Counted from the first letter of the stretch, positions 8,380 to 17,595 are shown. The stretch: DNA of 64,000 nt from Roseateles_B sp041906185 (GCA_041906185.1 JAYRJQ010000004.1:124001-188000); one strand, 5' to 3'. A program made the numbers and translations. The notes: generated by a model from the sequence alone, not told the origin.

Positions 8380-8391
8380 GGGCGTCTCCCG

Positions 8392-9915
8392 ATGAAGCCC
8401 TCGTTGCAGGTCCGCCTCTCGCAGCATCTCTCGCTGACGCCCCAGCTGCAGCAGAGCATCCGGCTGCTGCAGCTGTCGACGCTGGAGCTGAACCAGGAAG
8501 TCGAGCAGATGCTGGCGCAGAACCCGCTGCTCGAGACCGAGGAGGACTTCGAGACCCGCCAGGAGCCGCCGCGCGCCGAGCTGCAGGCGCCGGCCCCCAG
8601 CGGCGGGGACGAGGGCGGTGGTGACGACGGCGGCGGCGCCGGCAGCGACGCCGGCGAGGCCCAGGACGAGATGCGCGCCGAGGACTTCGGCACCACCGAG
8701 CGCGAGGACTGGGAGAACGGCACCGAGGGTGACGACTTCGACGGCATCCGCGAGATGCCCGGCAGCAGCAGCGGCAGCGGCAGCGACGACGGCGAGGACC
8801 GCGCCGAGAGCGACGCCGGCGGCGTCAGCCTGCAGGAGCACCTGCAGGCGCAGATGGCCGGCATGAGCCTCAGCGAGCTCGACAGGGCCGCGCTGCTCGT
8901 GCTGATCGAGTCCTTGAACGATGACGGCTATCTCGAGGATCCGCTGGACGAGATCGCCGCCAGCCTGAACCCGGAGGGCGATGCCGAGGTCCAGGAGGAG
9001 CTGCTGGACCGCCTGCGCTGTGCGCTCAAGTGGCTGCAGAGCCTGGAGCCGGCCGGCGTGGGGGCGCGGGACCTGGCGGAGTGCCTCGTGCTGCAGCTGC
9101 GGGCGATGCCGCGCAGCCAGGTGCAGGCCGTCGCCATCCTGATCTGCAAGCAGCACCTGGAGCTGCTCGCGCGGCGCGACCTGCGCCGCCTGGGCGCCCT
9201 GACCGGCGCCGACGAGCCCCTGCTGCGCGAGGCGCAGGCCCTGATCGCCCGCCTGGAACCCAAGCCGGGCCGCCCCTTCGTGCGCAATGTGGCGCAGGCC
9301 GTGATCCCCGATGTCATCGTGCAGAAGTCCGGCCGCGGCTTCCGGGTGATGATCAACCCGGAGGTGGCACCGAAGCTGCGCATCAACGAGCTCTACGCCC
9401 AGGCCCTGCGCCAGACGCGCGGCGGCGTGACCAACTCGCCGCTGGGCGGGCAGCTGCAGGAGGCGCGCTGGTTCATCAAGAACATCCAGCAGCGCTTCGA
9501 CACGATCCTGCGGGTCTCCGAGGCCATCGTCGAGCGCCAGAAGGGCTTCTTCACGCATGGCGAGCTGGCCATGAAGCCGCTCGTGCTGCGCGAGATCGCC
9601 GACGAGCTCAGCCTGCACGAATCCACCATCTCCCGCGTGACGACGGCCAAGTACATGGCCACGCCCTGGGGCACCTTCGAGCTCAAGTACTTCTTCGGCT
9701 CGGGCCTTGCCACGGAGACCGGCGGCAATGCCTCGAGCACGGCCGTGAGGGCGCTGATCAAGCAGTTCGTGGCGGCCGAGGACGCGAAGAAGCCGCTGTC
9801 CGACAGCGCCCTGGCGAGCATGCTGGAGGAGCAGGGCATCCAGGTGGCCCGGCGCACGGTGGCCAAGTACCGCGAGGCGCTGAAGATCGCGCCGGCGAAC
9901 CTGCGCAAGGCCTGA
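8392..9915 (+). CDS. rpoN: RNA polymerase sigma-54 factor
   Basis: A 507-residue sigma-54. Region I (SLTPQLQQSIRLLQLSTLEL, about residues 13-45) binds activator AAA+ proteins; region II (about 50-150) is acidic and Gly/Ser/Asp-rich and looks expanded; region III contains the core-binding domain, the HTH (LSLHESTISRVTTAKYM) and the RpoN box ARRTVAKYRE near residue 485 that reads the -24 element. Directs transcription of nitrogen, motility or other bEBP-dependent genes. It lies directly after lptB, the common proteobacterial order, but hpf and ptsN, often next in line, are at 41-43 kb in this window. Confidence 0.97.
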   Translation: MKPSLQVRLSQHLSLTPQLQQSIRLLQLSTLELNQEVEQMLAQNPLLETEEDFETRQEPPRAELQAPAPSGGDEGGGDDGGGAGSDAGEAQDEMRAEDFGTTEREDWENGTEGDDFDGIREMPGSSSGSGSDDGEDRAESDAGGVSLQEHLQAQMAGMSLSELDRAALLVLIESLNDDGYLEDPLDEIAASLNPEGDAEVQEELLDRLRCALKWLQSLEPAGVGARDLAECLVLQLRAMPRSQVQAVAILICKQHLELLARRDLRRLGALTGADEPLLREAQALIARLEPKPGRPFVRNVAQAVIPDVIVQKSGRGFRVMINPEVAPKLRINELYAQALRQTRGGVTNSPLGGQLQEARWFIKNIQQRFDTILRVSEAIVERQKGFFTHGELAMKPLVLREIADELSLHESTISRVTTAKYMATPWGTFELKYFFGSGLATETGGNASSTAVRALIKQFVAAEDAKKPLSDSALASMLEEQGIQVARRTVAKYREALKIAPANLRKA

Positions 9916-9966
9916 GCCGCCGGGCCGCGCAAGACCTGACCCCATCCGCACGGAGATCCGCTCCCC

Positions 9967-10917
9967 ATGGACCAGCTCAAGGCGATGCGCGTGTTTGCCC
10001 GGGTGATCGACGAGGGCAGCTTTGCCGGCGCGGCGCGGGCGCTGGACCTCGCGCCGGCCGTGGTGACGCGCCTGGTGGCCGAGCTGGAGGAGCATCTCGG
10101 CGCGCGGCTGCTCAATCGCACCACGCGCCGCCTGGCGCTGACCGAGGTGGGCGAGGCCTACCTGGAGCGCTGCCGCCGCGTGCTGATGGAGCTGGAGGAC
10201 GCCCAGGCGCTGGTGCAGTCCGCCACGCACGAGGCGCGCGGCCATGTGCGCGTGCTGGTGCCGCCGGCCATCGCCGTGCACCAGCTGGCCAAGCACCTGG
10301 CGCGCTTCCACCAGCAGTATCCGCACGTGACGATCGAGCTGCACTCGCCGGGCCCGGTGACGCAGATCGACGAGGCCTTCGACATCAGCATCCTCAGCAC
10401 CAAGGAGCCGCTGCAGGGCGATTTCGTGGCGCGGCGCCTCGCGCGCACGGAGGTGATCCTGTGCGCGGCGCCGGAGTTCCTGCAGCGGCGCGGCCGCCCG
10501 CAGCATCCGCAGGAGCTGCCGCAGTTCGACGTGCTGGTGCCCCCGATGGCGATCCAGCAGCGCGGCATCGTCTTCATGCGCCGCGGGCAGGACGGCGCGC
10601 CGGACGAGCGCATCGAGGGCGAATGCCGGCGCGGCGTGCTCACCACCGGCCACAACGACACCAACTACGCCGCGGCGCTGCACGGCCTGGGCATCGCGGC
10701 GCTGCCGTCCTTCATGATCGAGGACGCCCTGATGGAGCACGCCCTGGAGCGCGTGCTGCCGCAGTGGCGGATGCAGAGCTACGACATCTGGGCGGCGATG
10801 CCCTCGCGCAAGTTCGTGCCGGCCCGCACGCGGGTCTTCCTCGATTTCCTCGTGAGCATCTTCGGCGGCCAGGACCACGACCCGTGGCTGGAGGCCGCGG
10901 GCTGCGCGACGCGCTGA
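9967..10917 (+). CDS. LysR-family transcriptional regulator
   Basis: A 316-residue LysR protein: N-terminal HTH (MDQLKAMRVFARVIDEGSF, then AARALDLAPAVVTRLVAELE and LLNRTTRRLALT) and a substrate-binding domain from about residue 90. It belongs to the same broad group as the partial LysR at the left end, often named after DsdC/PA-type single regulators, but no close assignment is possible. It is 51 bases after rpoN and convergent with the amgK-like gene. No adjacent metabolic gene indicates its target. Confidence 0.9.
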   Translation: MDQLKAMRVFARVIDEGSFAGAARALDLAPAVVTRLVAELEEHLGARLLNRTTRRLALTEVGEAYLERCRRVLMELEDAQALVQSATHEARGHVRVLVPPAIAVHQLAKHLARFHQQYPHVTIELHSPGPVTQIDEAFDISILSTKEPLQGDFVARRLARTEVILCAAPEFLQRRGRPQHPQELPQFDVLVPPMAIQQRGIVFMRRGQDGAPDERIEGECRRGVLTTGHNDTNYAAALHGLGIAALPSFMIEDALMEHALERVLPQWRMQSYDIWAAMPSRKFVPARTRVFLDFLVSIFGGQDHDPWLEAAGCATR

Positions 10918-10937
10918 CGTCGTGCGCGGTCGGGGCT

Positions 10938-11978
10938 TCAGCGCAGGCTGAAACCGTCCTGCACCAGGCTGCCGCGCAGGTCCTGCAGCAGGTGCGTCAG
11001 CGGCGAGAGCTCGATGTAGCGCGTGCTGACCTTGATGGCGTAGGCGAAGAGGCGCGGCAGGTCCTCGGCGTAGTGCGGCTTGCCGTCGCGGTGCTTCAAG
11101 CGGCAGAAGATGCCGAGGATCTTGAGATGGCGCTGCAGGCCGCACCACTCGATGCGGCGCCAGACCTCGCCGAAGTCGTCGCCGATGGGAACGCCCGCGC
11201 GACGGGCCTGCTCCCAGTAGCGGATGGCCCAGTCCAGCTCGCGCTCCTCGTCCCAGGAGATGAAGGCGTCGCGCAGCAGCGAGGCGATGTCGTAGCAGAC
11301 GGGGCCGCGCACGGTGTCCTGGAAGTCCAGGATGCCGGGCAAGGGCTCGCAGACCATCAGGTTGCGCACCATGTAGTCGCGGTGCATGGCCACGAAGGGC
11401 TGGTCGAGCATGTCGCGCACGAGGGCCTTGCAGCTCATCTCCCACCAGGTCTGCTGCTGCGCCGTCCACTCGCGGCCGTATTCCTTGAGCACGCACCAGT
11501 CGACGAAGATCTGCAGCTCGCGGCGCACGAAGGCCTCGTCGTAGACGGGCAGGCTGCTGGCGTCGGCCCGCGCCTGCCACTGCACCAGCGCCCCGATGGC
11601 CGCGCGCATCAGGCGGTCGGCCTCCTTGGGCTCGGCGGCGAGCAGGGCCTGCAGATAGGGCGTGTCGCCGAGGTCCTCCAGCAGCATGAAGCCCAGCTCG
11701 GTCGAGCTGGCGAGGACCTCCGGCGCATGCAGGCCGGCCTCGCGCAGCTGGGCGCCCACCTGCAGGAAGGGGCGCAGGTCGTTGCTCGCGGGCGGGGCGT
11801 CCATCAGCACCAGGCTGCGGTCGCCGGCGCCGTCCAGGCGCAGGTAGCGGCGCGAGCTGGCGTCCTGGCTGGCGGGGCGCAGGGTGTCGGGGCGCAGGCC
11901 GAGCGCCGGGTCGAGGCCTCGCAGCCAATGGAGCAGCGCATCGGCGCGGGCGGGGTCGGACCAGGAGACGGCGGTCAT
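10938..11978 (-). CDS. amgK: AmgK-like N-acetylmuramate/N-acetylglucosamine kinase (aminoglycoside phosphotransferase fold)
   Basis: A 346-residue APH-fold kinase. Seen: SSRRYLRL in the N-lobe, LLEDLGDTPYL in the hinge region, the catalytic Brenner motif MHRDYMVRNLM, and the metal-binding ILDFQDTVRGP. In Pseudomonas and relatives AmgK phosphorylates cell-wall sugars for recycling to UDP-MurNAc, and its gene is typically divergent from lptD and followed by the nucleotidyltransferase murU. Here the position divergent from lptD fits, but no murU follows; the next gene is a convergent LysR. Start taken at ATG 11978; an in-frame upstream extension is Pro/Arg-rich and unlike coding sequence. Confidence 0.85.
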   Translation of the reverse strand: MTAVSWSDPARADALLHWLRGLDPALGLRPDTLRPASQDASSRRYLRLDGAGDRSLVLMDAPPASNDLRPFLQVGAQLREAGLHAPEVLASSTELGFMLLEDLGDTPYLQALLAAEPKEADRLMRAAIGALVQWQARADASSLPVYDEAFVRRELQIFVDWCVLKEYGREWTAQQQTWWEMSCKALVRDMLDQPFVAMHRDYMVRNLMVCEPLPGILDFQDTVRGPVCYDIASLLRDAFISWDEERELDWAIRYWEQARRAGVPIGDDFGEVWRRIEWCGLQRHLKILGIFCRLKHRDGKPHYAEDLPRLFAYAIKVSTRYIELSPLTHLLQDLRGSLVQDGFSLR

Positions 11979-12088
11979 GGGGCGGCAGGAACGTGGGTTG
12001 CTCGGGTCACCCGCGCGAATCCGGGGGGTGAGGGGAGAGCCGGGCGATCCCTGTCTGAAGGCAGGGGGGCGTGGCAGCCGGCTCATGG

Positions 12089-12101
12089 ATAATGAATTCT
12101 A
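12089..12101. promoter_or_regulatory. back-to-back -10 boxes between amgK and lptD
   Basis: GATAAT at 12089-12094 reads towards lptD and the reverse complement of ATTCTA (12096-12101), TAGAAT, reads towards amgK. This short AT-rich island in an otherwise very GC-rich gap is the likely divergent promoter. No strong -35 boxes are visible. Confidence 0.45.
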
Positions 12102-12171
12102 CAAACCGCCGTCATGGCGAGCGCCGGCCTGCCTCGCGGGCTGCCACTCCACCCCGAACGATGCCGTCGCC

Positions 12172-14592
12172 GTGCTGCGCCCCGCCTCCGTCCTGACCCC
12201 CTCGCTGCCCTCCCTGCGCTCCCTGCTCGTGCTGACGCCGCTGGCGGCCGCCGCCTTGAGCGTGGGCGCCCAGACGCTCCAGCCGTCGTCGTCGATGGAC
12301 CCCGAGGCCATCCCGCCGCGCCTGCGGCCGGCCCGCAGCCTTGATCCGACGCGCCACGGCAGCGAGCAGAAGCCGGCGCTGGTGCTGGAGGCCGATTCCC
12401 TCAAGAGCCAGATGGACGCCCAGACCGTGGCCCAGGGCCTGGTCCGGCTGCGCTATGGCGACCTGCTGCTGCGTGCCGACCAGCTCAGCTACGACCAGGT
12501 GAAGGACCTGGCCCGGGCCGAGGGCTCGGTCGAGGTCAGCCGCAACGGCACGGTGGTGCGCGGGCCCAGCCTGCAGCTCTACCTCGAGAAGTTCGAGGGC
12601 GAGTTCCTCGCGCCGCAGTACAGCTTCGCGCTGACCGGCGGCAGCGGCCATGCCAAGCGCCTGCGCTTCCTGGACGCCTCCCGCGTGCAGGCGGACGAGG
12701 CGACGTACTCCAGCTGCCCCGTCGAGGAAGGCAGCGGCCGGCCGGCCTGGCAGCTGACCACGAAGCAGCTGCGCATGAACTTCGACGCCAACGAGGGCGT
12801 GGCCGAGGACGCGGTCCTGCGTTTCTACGGTGTGCCCATCCTCGCGGCGCCTGCGCTGAGCTTCCCGCTGGGCGAGGGCCGCAAGTCGGGCTGGCTGCCG
12901 CCCAACATGGGCCTGGACAACCGCAGCGGCTTCGAGCTGGGCCTGCCCTACTACTGGAACATCGCGCCGCAGCGCGACGCCACGATCACGCCCTTCTTCA
13001 TGACGCGACGCGGTGCCGGCGTGGACAGCGAGTTCCGCTACCTCGAGCCCGGGCACAGCGGGCAGCTGAACCTCGCCCTGCTGCCGAAGGACCGCCTCAT
13101 CGACCGCTCGCGCTGGGACCTGCGCCTGAATCACGACGGCGAGCTCGTGGATGACTGGCGCTACCGCTGGCGCCTGGAGCGGGTGTCCGACGACGAGTAC
13201 TGGAAGGACATGCCGCGGCGCCTGCAGAACGTGCCGCAGCGCCTGCTGCCGGCCGACTTCAGCCTGAGCCGCCTGCGCAGCTACGGCTGGGGCGAGATGC
13301 AGTCCTACGCCCGCGTGCAGCGCTGGCAGGCGCTGCAGGGCCTGGACGAGACCTCGCAGTTCGAGACGCCCTACCAGCGCTCGCCGCAGGTCGGCCTGCG
13401 CCTGAACACCCAGGCGGATGACGTCGTGCTGGCCGGCTTCCGCCCCTGGGGCCGCCGCGCACGCCTGGAGGGCGGGCTGGAGCTCGAATACAACCGCTTC
13501 GACCTCACCACTGCCGCGCTGCCGCAGGGCCAGAACACCGGGGAGCGCATGCACCTGCTGGGGCACATGAGCCTGCCGATGGGCAGCGCCGCCTGGTGGC
13601 TGGTGCCCAAGCTCTCGATCAACGCCGCGCGCTACCGCCTCGACCAGCCGGTGGCGGACGGTCGCACCAGCCTCGGCCGCAGCATCCCGACCTTCAGCCT
13701 CGACCACGGCTGGGTCTTCGAGCGCAACACGACGCTCTTCGACCGCGCCATGCAGCAGAGCCTGGAGCCCCGCCTGCTGTATGTCCGCACGCCCTACCGG
13801 CAGCAGGACCTCTTCCCGCGCTTCGACAGCGCCGCCAAGGACTTCAACGCCGATTCGATCTACGCCGAGAACCAGTTCTCCGGCGTGGACCGCGTCTCCG
13901 ATGCCCATTCGCTGACGGCGGGCGTGACCTCGCGCTGGCTCGATGCGGCCCAGGGCGAGGAGATGCTGCGCCTGGGCCTGGTGCAGCGCTTCCTCTTCCA
14001 GGACCAGCGCGTGACGCCGGACGACAAGCCGGTGTCTCAGCGCGTCTCGGACGTGCTGCTCCTCGGGGCGGCCCACCTGGACCGCCGTTGGTGGATGGAC
14101 GGCGCCCTGCAGTACAGCCCCGAGACCGGCCGCACGATGCGGTCGGTGCTGCGCGCCCGCTATGCGCCCGGCCCCTTCCGCACCGTCAGCGTGGCCTACC
14201 GCCTCGCCCGCGAGCAGAGCGAGCAGGTCGAGCTGGCCTGGCAGTGGCCGCTGTTCGGCGCTGCCGAGCGTCCGCAGCGCCGCAGCGGCACGGCCAGCTG
14301 CGGGGGCGCCTGGTACAGCGCCGGACGCGTCCAGTACAGCATGCGTGATCGCCGGCTGACGGACTCGGTGGTGGGCTTCGAGTACGACGCCGGCTGCTGG
14401 GTGCTGCGCTTCGGCGCCGAGCGGCTCTCCGCCGGCCGTGCCGAGACCAACACGCGGCTGCTGCTGCAGATCGAGCTGGTGGGCCTCTCCCAGCTGGGTT
14501 CCAATGCGCTCAAGGTCTTGAAGGACAATATCCCCGGTTACCGTCAGCTGAGCTCAGACCGCTCGGCCAGCTCTCATGGCATCTATGACTGA
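12172..14592 (+). CDS. lptD: LPS-assembly outer-membrane protein LptD
   Basis: About 806 residues. A signal peptide (LRSLLVLTPLAAAALSVGAQ) precedes an OstA/LptA-like beta-jellyroll (LVLEADSLKSQ to YSFALTGGSG, about residues 65-170) and a large C-terminal beta-barrel domain with the LptD signatures ATYSSCP, GVPILAAPALSFPLG, SGWLPP and LPYYWNIAP. Four-Cys disulfide pattern is suggested by SSCPVE, TASCGG and DAGCWVL. With LptE it inserts LPS in the outer leaflet. The start is uncertain: I chose GTG 12172, which gives a compact signal peptide; ATG 12086 overlaps the likely promoter. The 3' end overlaps surA by 17 bases. Confidence 0.92.
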   Translation: MLRPASVLTPSLPSLRSLLVLTPLAAAALSVGAQTLQPSSSMDPEAIPPRLRPARSLDPTRHGSEQKPALVLEADSLKSQMDAQTVAQGLVRLRYGDLLLRADQLSYDQVKDLARAEGSVEVSRNGTVVRGPSLQLYLEKFEGEFLAPQYSFALTGGSGHAKRLRFLDASRVQADEATYSSCPVEEGSGRPAWQLTTKQLRMNFDANEGVAEDAVLRFYGVPILAAPALSFPLGEGRKSGWLPPNMGLDNRSGFELGLPYYWNIAPQRDATITPFFMTRRGAGVDSEFRYLEPGHSGQLNLALLPKDRLIDRSRWDLRLNHDGELVDDWRYRWRLERVSDDEYWKDMPRRLQNVPQRLLPADFSLSRLRSYGWGEMQSYARVQRWQALQGLDETSQFETPYQRSPQVGLRLNTQADDVVLAGFRPWGRRARLEGGLELEYNRFDLTTAALPQGQNTGERMHLLGHMSLPMGSAAWWLVPKLSINAARYRLDQPVADGRTSLGRSIPTFSLDHGWVFERNTTLFDRAMQQSLEPRLLYVRTPYRQQDLFPRFDSAAKDFNADSIYAENQFSGVDRVSDAHSLTAGVTSRWLDAAQGEEMLRLGLVQRFLFQDQRVTPDDKPVSQRVSDVLLLGAAHLDRRWWMDGALQYSPETGRTMRSVLRARYAPGPFRTVSVAYRLAREQSEQVELAWQWPLFGAAERPQRRSGTASCGGAWYSAGRVQYSMRDRRLTDSVVGFEYDAGCWVLRFGAERLSAGRAETNTRLLLQIELVGLSQLGSNALKVLKDNIPGYRQLSSDRSASSHGIYD

Positions 14593-15901
14593 TCTGTCCC
14601 TACGCACTCTTCTCCTCGCCGGCCTCTGCGCTGGCGTGCTGCCCCTGGCCTCGGCCCAGTCCGGTGCCAGCCGCATCAAGCCCGGGGACCATATCGCGGT
14701 CGTGGTGAACCAGGACGTGGTGGCGGCCAGTGAAATCACGCTGCGGGCCGAGCGCGCGCGAGAGGAGGCCCGCCGCCGCGGCGAGGCCAACCCCGACATG
14801 GAAGCGCTGCGCAAGCAGGCCATGGAGTCCCTGATCGAGGAACGCGCCATGGTAACGCTGGCCCGCGAGACAGGGTCGCGCATCGACGAGCCCGAGCTGG
14901 ATCGTGTGGTCGCCAACGTGGCGGCCCAGAACAAGCTGACGATGCCGGAGCTCCGCGAGCGCCTCAAGGCGGACGGCATGGACTTCCGCACCTTCCGCGA
15001 GAACCTGCGCGACCAGATGCTGATCGAGCGTGTGCGGGAGCGCGAGGTGCAGAAGCGCATCAGCATCACCGACGGCGACATCGACCGCTACCTGGAAGAG
15101 CGGCAGGCCAAGGCGGACAGCAACCCGCAGCTCAACATCGCCCAGGTGCTGGTGCCGATCCCGGAGAAGAGCACGGAAGCCCAGATCGCCGAGCGCAAGG
15201 CCCGCGCGGAAACGGCGCTGGCCCGCGTGAAGGCCGGCGAGGACTTCGCCAAGGTGGCCCGCGAGTTCTCGGAGGATGCCAACCGCGAGCGCGGCGGCGA
15301 AGTGGGCCTGCGCCAGGCTGACCGCCTGCCGGACGTCTTCGTGGATGCCGTGCGTGAGCTCAAGCCCGGCCAGGTGAACCCGCGCCTGATCCGCTCGGAT
15401 GTGGGCTTCCACATCATCAAGCTGCTGGCCCGCGAGGCCGCGGCCAATCCCAACATCATCACCGAGACGCACGCCCGCCACGTGCTGCTGCGCCCGTCGC
15501 AGCAGCTGACGGCCGAGGTGGCCGCGCGCCGCCTGCAGGAGTTCAAGCGCGCCATCGAGACGAAGCAGACCACCTTCGAGCAGGTCGCCCGCGAGAACTC
15601 GGAAGACGGCAGCGCCCCCAATGGCGGCGATCTCGGCTGGGCCGGCCCGGGCAACTTCGTGCCCGAGTTCGAGGAGGCGATGAACGGCCTGCCGCTGAAC
15701 GGCATCTCCGGCCCGGTGGTGTCGCGCTTCGGCATGCACATGATCCAGGTGCTGGAGCGCCGGCAGGTCGAGCTGCAGCCCAAGCAGCTGCGCGAGCAGG
15801 CGCGTGCCGCGCTGCGCGAGCGCCGCTACGAGGACGCCTACAAGGACTGGGTGAAGGAGTTGCGTGCCAACGCCTTCATCGAGATGCGCGAGTGGCAGTG
15901 A
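14576..15901 (+). CDS. surA: periplasmic peptidyl-prolyl isomerase/chaperone SurA
   Basis: A 441-residue OMP chaperone. Signal peptide ends PLASAQ; a helical N-domain (SurA_N: VVVNQDVVAASEITLR) is followed by two parvulin domains, one about residues 180-285 (LNIAQVLVPIPE ... GEVGLRQADRLPDVF) and one about 290-400 (ARHVLLRPS ... NGGDLGWAGPGNFVPEFE), and a C-terminal helix. SurA escorts unfolded barrel proteins to the BAM complex, of which BamE is encoded at 40.0 kb. Start ATG 14576 lies inside lptD, coupling the two; ATG 14585 is an alternative. rsmA follows after 13 bases, without the pdxA gene that stands between them in E. coli. Confidence 0.95.
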   Translation: MASMTDLSLRTLLLAGLCAGVLPLASAQSGASRIKPGDHIAVVVNQDVVAASEITLRAERAREEARRRGEANPDMEALRKQAMESLIEERAMVTLARETGSRIDEPELDRVVANVAAQNKLTMPELRERLKADGMDFRTFRENLRDQMLIERVREREVQKRISITDGDIDRYLEERQAKADSNPQLNIAQVLVPIPEKSTEAQIAERKARAETALARVKAGEDFAKVAREFSEDANRERGGEVGLRQADRLPDVFVDAVRELKPGQVNPRLIRSDVGFHIIKLLAREAAANPNIITETHARHVLLRPSQQLTAEVAARRLQEFKRAIETKQTTFEQVARENSEDGSAPNGGDLGWAGPGNFVPEFEEAMNGLPLNGISGPVVSRFGMHMIQVLERRQVELQPKQLREQARAALRERRYEDAYKDWVKELRANAFIEMREWQ

Positions 15902-15914
15902 GCGAAGGCGCCTG

Positions 15915-16676
15915 ATGCAGCACGTCGCCCGCAAGCGTTTCGGTCAACACTTCCTGACCGACCGCGTGATGATCGAATCCATCATCGACGCCATCGCGCC
16001 GGAGGCCGGTGATGCCATGGTGGAGATCGGCCCCGGCCTGGGCGCCATGACGCTGCCGCTGCTGGCGCGCATCCAGCCGCTGACCGTGATCGAGCTGGAC
16101 CGGGACCTCGCGGCCCGCCTGCGCAAGCGGGGGGACCTGGAGGTGATCGAGTCCGACGTCCTGAAGGTCGACTTCGCGGCCCTCGCGGCGGCGAAGGGCC
16201 AGAAGCTGCGCGTGGTCGGCAACCTGCCGTACAACATCTCCACGCCCATCCTCTTCCATCTGCTGGGCTTCGTGGACCATGTCGTGGACCACCACTTCAT
16301 GCTGCAGAAGGAAGTCGTGGACCGCATGGCGGCCGCGCCGGGCAACAAGGACTACGGCCGCCTGTCGGTGATGCTGCAGTGGCGCTACCAGATCGAGTCG
16401 GTGCTCGACGTGCCGCCCGAGTGCTTCGACCCGCCCCCGCGGGTGGATTCCGCCATCGTCCGCATGATCCCGCTGGCCGTGCCGCCGGCGCTGGATGCCG
16501 CCCTGCTCGAGCAGATGGTCGCCGCCGCCTTCTCCCAGCGCCGCAAGCTCCTGCGCCACAGCCTGGGCGTCTGGCTCGCCCAGCGCGGCTTCCAGGGGCA
16601 CTTCGACCTGCAGCGCCGGGCCGAGGAGGTGCCGGTGCACGAATACGTCGCCCTGGCGCAGCAGCTCCAGCAATGA
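15915..16676 (+). CDS. rsmA: 16S rRNA (A1518/A1519-N6)-dimethyltransferase RsmA
   Basis: A 253-residue SAM-dependent methyltransferase (KsgA family) that dimethylates two adjacent adenines near the 3' end of 16S rRNA. Motifs: RKRFGQHFL at the N-terminus, SAM-binding motif I MVEIGPGLGAMTL, acidic VIELDRDL, and catalytic motif IV VVGNLPYNIST. The C-terminal helical domain has FSQRRKLLRHSL. ATG 15915 is followed directly by the conserved QHVARKRFGQHF start. It is the last gene of the lptD-surA-rsmA unit and is followed at once by a strong terminator. Confidence 0.97.
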   Translation: MQHVARKRFGQHFLTDRVMIESIIDAIAPEAGDAMVEIGPGLGAMTLPLLARIQPLTVIELDRDLAARLRKRGDLEVIESDVLKVDFAALAAAKGQKLRVVGNLPYNISTPILFHLLGFVDHVVDHHFMLQKEVVDRMAAAPGNKDYGRLSVMLQWRYQIESVLDVPPECFDPPPRVDSAIVRMIPLAVPPALDAALLEQMVAAAFSQRRKLLRHSLGVWLAQRGFQGHFDLQRRAEEVPVHEYVALAQQLQQ

Positions 16677-16677
16677 C

Positions 16678-16704
16678 AAGGCCCGCCAATCGGCGGGCCT
16701 TTTT
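16678..16704 (+). terminator. Rho-independent terminator after rsmA
   Basis: AAGGCCCGCC (16678-16687) pairs with GGCGGGCCTT (16692-16701) around a four-base loop and runs into TTTTT. It begins one base after the rsmA stop and closes the lptD-surA-rsmA transcript. Confidence 0.9.
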
Positions 16705-16743
16705 CTTGGGGGGCTGCGGGTTGGAGGCGGTGATGGCTGCAGG

Positions 16744-16895
16744 TTACATGCGGAAGTTCACCAGCGTCCGCTTTGTGGCAAATCGTTTGGGCCAGCAGGG
16801 AATCCAGGGGACTCTTCTGTTCGCAGGCTGTCGTGCATCAGGCGCAGCCGTGCGCGCAACTGGTCAAGTACCCGTATGGCCCGCAGCGGCGGCAG
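16744..16895 (-). pseudogene. remnant of the N-terminus of a tyrosine recombinase (integron-integrase type)
   Basis: On the minus strand, positions 16895-16812 read LPPLRAIRVLDQLRARLRLM followed by HDSLRTEE. This closely resembles the start of integron integrases and related XerC/D-type recombinases (LPPL...LLDQLRERIRL.HYSLRTEE). After a frameshift the neighbouring frame continues with weakly similar PWIPC, PKRFA and TKRTL to a stop at 16744, where YVxWI..RFI..H.KRHP would be expected. The rest of the gene, including the catalytic Arg/His/Tyr, is absent. Similarity is from memory of the family, not from a search. The 465 bases between the rsmA terminator and 17169 hold nothing else I can support; its other open frames look non-coding. 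Confidence 0.45.
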
Positions 16896-17169
16896 GTCGA
16901 TTGCGTGTCGCGATCGTTGGTATTCGCGAGGGCGCTGACCTGACGCCGCGGCTGGCATCATGGGCGTTTCGTGGCAGCAGCGAATCCTCGTCGAGGATGC
17001 AAGATGGGCCGCTTTTGCTGGAAATTTAGTGCTGTATGAGCATGCAGCTGAATGGGAGACTTTGATGGTCCATCAAGGGCTTGGGGATGGCCGGGGGCGC
17101 CGATCAGGGGTGCGGCGCGGCTGCCGGGGTGGCGTTGGCTGTTTCCCGAGAACACGCTGAGCTGCCGAA

Positions 17170-17595
17170 ATGCCTATTCAGCCTCCGCGCGTCCCCGTCC
17201 TTGCAGTCATGCTGTGTGCATCTCAATTCGCTGTCGCCGGCTCAATGCCCTTCAGTGGCGCTGCGGCCTGTGAGGTACTCATCGCTATTGCGAAGGATCG
17301 GCACTTCGTTGGAGACCTTGCAGGCACCTTTTATTGTGAATCAACCGATGATTTCTTGGGCGGCAAGTACTACCTAGTGAACTTGAAGTTCAATCGTGAA
17401 GACGCCGAGCGAGAGTTCGTGGGGAGCAATCTCGTTGGTTGGTACGCTGTTCGAAAATCCAATCGGGCCGTGTTTGAAGTGGACATCGGCGAAGGAAGAC
17501 TCGGAAAACGAGTTTCATCCTCGGCCAAGGCGCCTAAGCCCAACCATGCATTACCGCCGACGCCGACGCCGACGCCATTGACGCGGCTGAATTAG
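17170..17595 (+). CDS. exported protein of unknown function
   Basis: A 141-residue frame that I do not recognise. It starts with a plausible signal peptide (VPVLAVMLCASQFAVAGS) and continues with a compact domain containing two cysteines (AAACEV and FYCEST), GGKYYLVNLKF and SNLVGWYAVRKSNRAVFEVDIG, then a disordered tail ending in PPTPTPTPL, coded by a CGACGC-type hexamer repeat at about 17557-17576. Base composition is visibly lower in GC than the neighbours and codon choice is less biased, so it may be an acquired gene. No good ribosome-binding site precedes ATG 17170. It lies between the recombinase remnant and an intergenic repeat. Confidence 0.5.
   Translation: MPIQPPRVPVLAVMLCASQFAVAGSMPFSGAAACEVLIAIAKDRHFVGDLAGTFYCESTDDFLGGKYYLVNLKFNREDAEREFVGSNLVGWYAVRKSNRAVFEVDIGEGRLGKRVSSSAKAPKPNHALPPTPTPTPLTRLN

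Noticed and set aside
7426..11928. A 1500-codon open frame on the minus strand
   Set aside because: It lies antisense to lptB, rpoN, the LysR gene and part of amgK, all of which have clear family motifs. Its translation is low-complexity Arg/Ala/Gly/His/Leu, as expected from a GC-rich shadow frame.
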